From Chloroflexota bacterium (lineage in GTDB: Bacteria > Chloroflexota > Dehalococcoidia > UBA2979), in the NCBI GenBank assembly GCA_009843585.1, contig VYDC01000129.1:1-8237 (forward strand): a stretch of 8,237 bases of DNA. Reading direction: 5' to 3'. The notes beneath the pieces were generated by a model. The model saw only the letters and a program-made list of their open reading frames with translations. It ran no database searches and had not been told where the DNA came from. A program made the position numbers and the translations under genes. Shown one piece after another: positions 5,497 through 8,237 of the stretch (positions are counted from its first letter, which is position 1; the number at the start of each line of letters is the position of its first letter).

Positions 5497-6874
5497 CGCC
5501 GGCACTCCCCCCGCCGGACCCCTCCGCCGCGGCGCCCTCGTCGACGTCGAGCGCCATCAAGTCGGAGGCACGCTCGCGCCGGCGGATGAGCCGCGCCTCG
5601 CCGCCCTCGACCAGTACCACGGCCGGGCGGTAGGAGAGGTTGTAGTTGGACGACATCGAGAGCTGGTAGGCGCCCGATGCCGGCACCGCCAGGAGCTCGC
5701 CACGCCGGAGCCGCGGCAGACTCGCGTCGCGCAGCAGCACGTCCCCCGACTCGCAGTACTTCCCGGCGATCGTGACCGTCTCCTCGGGCGCCGCGGTCGG
5801 CCGCTCGGCCGAGAGCGCCTCGTAGCGCGAGCCGTACATCGCCGGGCGGACGTTGTCGGCCATTCCGCCGTTCACGGAGACGAAGGTGCGCACGCCGGGC
5901 ACCACCTTGCGGGCGCCGACGTGGTAGAGGGCGACGCCCGCGCGGGCGGCGATGGAGCGCCCGGGCTCGACCGAAATCCGGGGGAGCGGGAGACCCCGCT
6001 CTCCCCACTCGCGGCGCACCGCCGCCGCGATCGCACGCGCGTAGGCGGAGGGCTCAGGGACGGGATCGCCGTCCCGGTATCCGACGGCGAAGCCCCCGCC
6101 CGGCGAGAACTCGCGCACCTCCACCCCGAAGCGATCGCGGCAGACGTCCGCCGCGAAGTCGGCCATGACGGCGATCCCGAGCTCGAACGGGGCGAGCTCG
6201 ACGATGGGGCTCCCGAGGTGCATGTGGAGCCCGTGCAGCTCCAGCGCAGGCTGCTCCAGAGCGGCGGCGAGGGCGCGCTCCGCGGCGCCGGTCTCGACCG
6301 GCACTCCGAACTTCGAGTCGAGTATGCCCGTCGTCGTCTTCTCGTGTGTGTGCGCGTCGACCCCGGGCGAGAGTCGCAGCAGCACCCCCTGCCGGACGCC
6401 CGCGCGCGAGGCGATCTCTCCCAGGAGGGGGATCTCGTCCTCGTTGTCGATGACGATGCGGCCGACGCCCGAGCGAACGGCGAGCTCGAGCTCCCAGGAC
6501 TCCTTGCTGTTCCCGTGCAGGTAGACCCGCCCCATCGCGACGCCCGCCGCCCGCAGCACCTCCAACTCGCCGCCCGAGACGGCGTCGAAGCCGAGCCCCT
6601 CCGAGGCGACGAGCCGCGCAAAGGGGCGGCTCAGGTAGGCCTTGCTCGCGTAGAGGACGGTGCTCTCCGGGTACTCGTCGGAGAAGGCCTGGACGTAGCC
6701 CCGGCACTGCGCCCGCAGCGTCTCCGCGTCGTAGACGTAGAGCGGCGTCCCGAAGCGGCGCGCGAGCTCGACGGTGTCGCACCCACCGAGCGCGAGGTGA
6801 CCGCCCGGCGTCAGCCCGGCGCTGATGGGAAGCAGATCGGCGAGCGGCAGCGGCGCCGCCGCGTGAGTCGTCAC
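5489..6874 (-). CDS. lysA: Diaminopimelate decarboxylase
   Basis: LysA is a PLP enzyme of the alanine-racemase-like fold III group that decarboxylates meso-diaminopimelate to L-lysine, the last step of the DAP pathway. The 461-residue protein shows every key motif: FGTPLYVYD at 41-49, the PLP lysine in YASKAY (Lys78), GLHMHLGSPI at 215-224 (usually HxHxGSQ, here Pro replaces Gln), the phosphate-binding SPGGGF at 257-262, EPGRS at 303-307, the active-site CESGD at 374-378, and GAYQLSMSSNYN at 401-412. The tail (about 447-461) is acidic then Gly/Ser-rich and contains the holB ribosome-binding site. The GTG at 6874 gives a normal family N terminus with a weak GGGG element 7 nt upstream. The frame stays open upstream to 7252, but that would cross the preceding gene's end and adds an Arg-rich stretch unlike the family. 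It probably heads the operon lysA-holB-ricT-sulfurtransferase. Confidence 0.95.
   Translation of the reverse strand: MTTHAAAPLPLADLLPISAGLTPGGHLALGGCDTVELARRFGTPLYVYDAETLRAQCRGYVQAFSDEYPESTVLYASKAYLSRPFARLVASEGLGFDAVSGGELEVLRAAGVAMGRVYLHGNSKESWELELAVRSGVGRIVIDNEDEIPLLGEIASRAGVRQGVLLRLSPGVDAHTHEKTTTGILDSKFGVPVETGAAERALAAALEQPALELHGLHMHLGSPIVELAPFELGIAVMADFAADVCRDRFGVEVREFSPGGGFAVGYRDGDPVPEPSAYARAIAAAVRREWGERGLPLPRISVEPGRSIAARAGVALYHVGARKVVPGVRTFVSVNGGMADNVRPAMYGSRYEALSAERPTAAPEETVTIAGKYCESGDVLLRDASLPRLRRGELLAVPASGAYQLSMSSNYNLSYRPAVVLVEGGEARLIRRRERASDLMALDVDEGAAAEGSGGGSAGGE
5505..5512 (-). promoter_or_regulatory. Ribosome-binding site deciding the holB start
   Basis: On the minus strand the bases read GGGGGGAG. 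They lie inside the Gly-rich last codons of lysA and sit 8 nt before the GTG at 5496, an ideal distance, while the alternative GTG at 5505 overlaps the element itself. This supports the shorter holB start and translational coupling to lysA. Confidence 0.55.
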
Positions 6875-6911
6875 AGGTGTACCCCGCGTCGTGCGGTGGA
6901 TGCTGTTACCC

Positions 6912-6990
6912 GGTCCGGCGATGCGCCGACCCCGCGACTCGCCGCGCGGCGGCGCGCCTGCCGGACCTTCCGTGATTATGGACCGTCCGG
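6912..6990 (-). promoter_or_regulatory. Possible promoter and structured leader of the lysA operon
   Basis: The 145-bp gap between the MBL gene and lysA contains an AT-rich hexamer reading CATAAT on the minus strand (6975-6980), one mismatch from the TATAAT -10 consensus; no good -35 is seen at the proper distance. A transcript starting about 7 nt downstream would begin at a perfect 8-bp inverted repeat, GGTCCGGC (minus strand, 6960-6967) with its complement at 6912-6919, which encloses the GC palindrome GCCGCGCGGC at 6941-6950. A second dyad, CCGGAC/GTCCGG at 6961-6966 and 6985-6990, brackets the -10-like hexamer and could be an operator. The arrangement does not resemble a lysine riboswitch. 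The dyads are seen; promoter and regulatory roles are inferred. Confidence 0.35.
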
Positions 6991-7019
6991 GGAGTTCCCG
7001 CACGCGCCGGGGGAGGAGC

Positions 7020-8132
7020 CTACGCCGTGGGGCGCCGGACCTCCCACCCGCGCTCGCCGGCCTCGACCTCGAGCGTCCCCACGTCGCGGAGCCGCGCGAG
7101 GTGCGCGCGCACCTGGTTGCGGGCCGCGCGCCGCAGCCCCTTCTGGATCTCGGGGTAGAGGGCACGGCGTATCTGCCGGTCGCTCTGGTAGCCGCGGTCG
7201 ATGAGGTCGAGGATCTGGCGGTCGCGCCGGTGGCGGTGGTCGATGAGCTCACGCACCTTCGCCGCCGCGTCGCGTACAGCGGGGCCGTGGCCGGGCGCGA
7301 GCAGGGAGGCGCCCAGCGAGCCGATCCGCTCCAGGCTCTCCAGGTACTGCCCCATGTCGCCCGCCGGCGGCGGCGAGATGGCGCTCGTTCCCACGCCCAG
7401 AATCGTGTCGCCGGTGAAGAGCACCCCCGTCTCCTCGACCAGGTAGCAGTTGTGCCCGGCGGTGTGGCCGGGCGTGTGCACGGCGCGCACGGTGAGGCCG
7501 CCGACCTGGAAGCTCTCCCCGTCCGCCAGCGGGCGGTTGACCTCGGTCGCGAGCGCCTCGGCCCGCCACAGCGCGGCCCGCTCGTCGAGCTCCGTGTCGT
7601 CGGGGAGATCCTCGTTCGACTCGTGCGGCGTGTGGAGCAGCACCTCGTCGAGTGGGTTCATCGCGATCGCGGCGCCGAGGGCCTCGGCGAGCCTCCGGCC
7701 ACCCGAGGAGTGGTCGGTGTGGTGGTGCGTGACGGCGATGGTGCCGACGCGGAGCTCCGGCATCTCGCGCTCGAGGTAGCGAAGCCGCTCCGTGACCGAC
7801 GCGTCGTCCCCGAAGCCGGCATCGATCAGCGCCGCCTCGTCCCCGTCGTGGAGGATCCAGACGTTCGAGGTCGGGAAGGTGCGTGTGAAGAGCCGCACGC
7901 GCACGACGTGCTGCACGAGGTGCGCGTCGATGCGCGTCGCGACCGACTCGACGCGCTCCTCCCCCTCGCGCTCGTCGGCTCCCGGACCGGGGCGTCGCCT
8001 GACCCCGGGAAGGTCGCGAACGACGGGAACGCGCCGGAGCGCGCGTCGCGAGCGCTTCGCCGGGGCGCTTCGCAGGAGCGGCCGCGCGCGCCGCTCGACG
8101 GCCTCCCTGAGGAGCGTCGCCCGCTGACCCAT
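7020..8132 (-). CDS. MBL-fold metallohydrolase with C-terminal winged helix (LACTB2-like)
   Basis: This 370-residue protein is a metallo-beta-lactamase-fold hydrolase. Metal-binding residues are visible: the THHHTDH segment (HxHxDH: His136, His138, Asp140, His141), His223 in TPGHTAGH, Asp242 in TGDTILG, and His282 in APGHGP. After the fold (about 75-290) comes a basic winged-helix-like domain (about 295-370) with RRAARNQVRAHLARLRDVG, the arrangement of LACTB2-type proteins, some of which are RNases; others in this broad group act on thioesters, so the substrate is open. Residues 1-70 are an Arg-rich, low-complexity extension. I chose the ATG at 8132 because GGGGGG lies 5 nt upstream; an ATG at 8213 in the same frame adds 27 more Arg/Gly residues, has its GGAGG only 2 nt away, and coincides with a likely -35. 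The true start could even be further in. No signal peptide is seen. Confidence 0.88.
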   Translation of the reverse strand: MGQRATLLREAVERRARPLLRSAPAKRSRRALRRVPVVRDLPGVRRRPGPGADEREGEERVESVATRIDAHLVQHVVRVRLFTRTFPTSNVWILHDGDEAALIDAGFGDDASVTERLRYLEREMPELRVGTIAVTHHHTDHSSGGRRLAEALGAAIAMNPLDEVLLHTPHESNEDLPDDTELDERAALWRAEALATEVNRPLADGESFQVGGLTVRAVHTPGHTAGHNCYLVEETGVLFTGDTILGVGTSAISPPPAGDMGQYLESLERIGSLGASLLAPGHGPAVRDAAAKVRELIDHRHRRDRQILDLIDRGYQSDRQIRRALYPEIQKGLRRAARNQVRAHLARLRDVGTLEVEAGERGWEVRRPTA

Positions 8133-8137
8133 CGCTG

Positions 8138-8143
8138 CCCCCC
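8138..8143 (-). promoter_or_regulatory. Ribosome-binding site supporting the MBL start
   Basis: GGGGGG on the minus strand, 5 nt before the ATG at 8132. It is a G-run rather than a perfect GGAGG, but it is better placed than the element near the alternative ATG at 8213. Confidence 0.45.
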
Positions 8144-8183
8144 GACCGCCGCGCCGGCGCGGCGTCGCGCCGCCCGGGAGCGC

Positions 8184-8213
8184 ACGATACCCTCGACCCC
8201 GTGCCCGCGTCAT
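8184..8213 (-). promoter_or_regulatory. Candidate promoter for the MBL gene, overlapping a divergent one
   Basis: On the minus strand ATGACG (8213-8208) resembles TTGACA at four positions and is followed after 18 nt by TATCGT (8189-8184), which matches TATAAT at four positions. A start about 7 nt further would give a leader of about 45 nt before the MBL ATG. On the plus strand TACCCT (8188-8193) overlaps this -10 and points toward the window's right edge. Seen as motif matches only. Confidence 0.35.
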
Positions 8214-8237
8214 CGCCTCCCGCAGCGCCCGAGGGCC
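8201..8237 (+). CDS. Possible start of a divergent gene, cut by the window edge
   Basis: A GTG at 8201 opens a frame (MPASSPPAAPEG) that runs to the end of the window. There is no ribosome-binding site, but a TACCCT hexamer ends 7 nt before the GTG, the spacing expected of a leaderless transcript, a common mode in high-GC actinobacteria. Only 12 codons are visible and the composition is Pro/Ala-rich, so neither the product nor the reality of the gene can be judged. Confidence 0.25.
   Translation, partial: MPASSPPAAPEG

Noticed and set aside
6875..7019. Lysine riboswitch before lysA
   Set aside because: The gap is too short and I see none of the conserved L-box core segments; only simple GC dyads are present.
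5468..7204. Long plus-strand open frame opposite lysA
   Set aside because: It is a GC-driven antisense frame; the product is Arg/His/Asp-rich without a recognisable domain, and lysA on the other strand has every family motif.
6875..7252. N-terminal extension of LysA to an upstream start
   Set aside because: It would run through the 145-bp gap into the end of the MBL gene and adds Arg-rich sequence not found in the family; the GTG at 6874 gives a normal LysA start.
1..8237. parS site, DnaA boxes or CRISPR repeats
   Set aside because: Scanned by eye for the TGTTTCACGTGAAACA-type palindrome, TTATCCACA-type boxes and regularly spaced repeats; none seen, although parB suggests the origin may be nearby.

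Overview
The window is very GC-rich bacterial chromosome carrying housekeeping genes. High GC, GTG starts, tightly packed overlapping genes and the gene families point to a high-GC Gram-positive-type bacterium. My best guess is Actinomycetota, perhaps class Thermoleophilia; this is inferred from protein style and gene content, not from any marker search.

Layout. Plus strand, left: the 3' part of parB (chromosome-partitioning CTPase, cut by the window edge), overlapped by 4 nt by a RidA/YjgF-family gene, then a DinB-superfamily (four-helix, putative metal-binding) gene. A 267-bp convergent gap rich in GC dyads follows. The rest is a minus-strand run, given here in transcription order: an MBL-fold hydrolase with a C-terminal winged helix (7020-8132), a 145-bp gap holding a possible promoter/leader, lysA (diaminopimelate decarboxylase), holB (DNA polymerase III delta' subunit), ricT/PSP1 (YaaT family) and a two-domain rhodanese sulfurtransferase. 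lysA-holB overlap, holB-ricT are 24 nt apart and ricT-sulfurtransferase overlap by 4 nt, so these four look like one operon. At the right edge a GTG-initiated reading frame may diverge from the MBL gene.

How the genes relate. holB next to ricT is an old arrangement also known from Firmicutes, where tmk is usually nearby; here lysA occupies the upstream position. RicT belongs to a family with conserved cysteines that in Bacillus helps carry Fe-S clusters in the Ric complex, and it is translationally coupled here to a sulfurtransferase, which may or may not be functionally meaningful. Its long Arg/Gly-rich tail is the most unusual protein feature in the window.

Overall I see no clearly new multi-gene system, mobile element, CRISPR array, tRNA, rRNA, parS or DnaA-box cluster. 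The points worth a second look are the RG-rich RicT tail, the couplings parB-ridA and ricT-sulfurtransferase, the structured leader of lysA, and a compact divergent promoter at the right edge.
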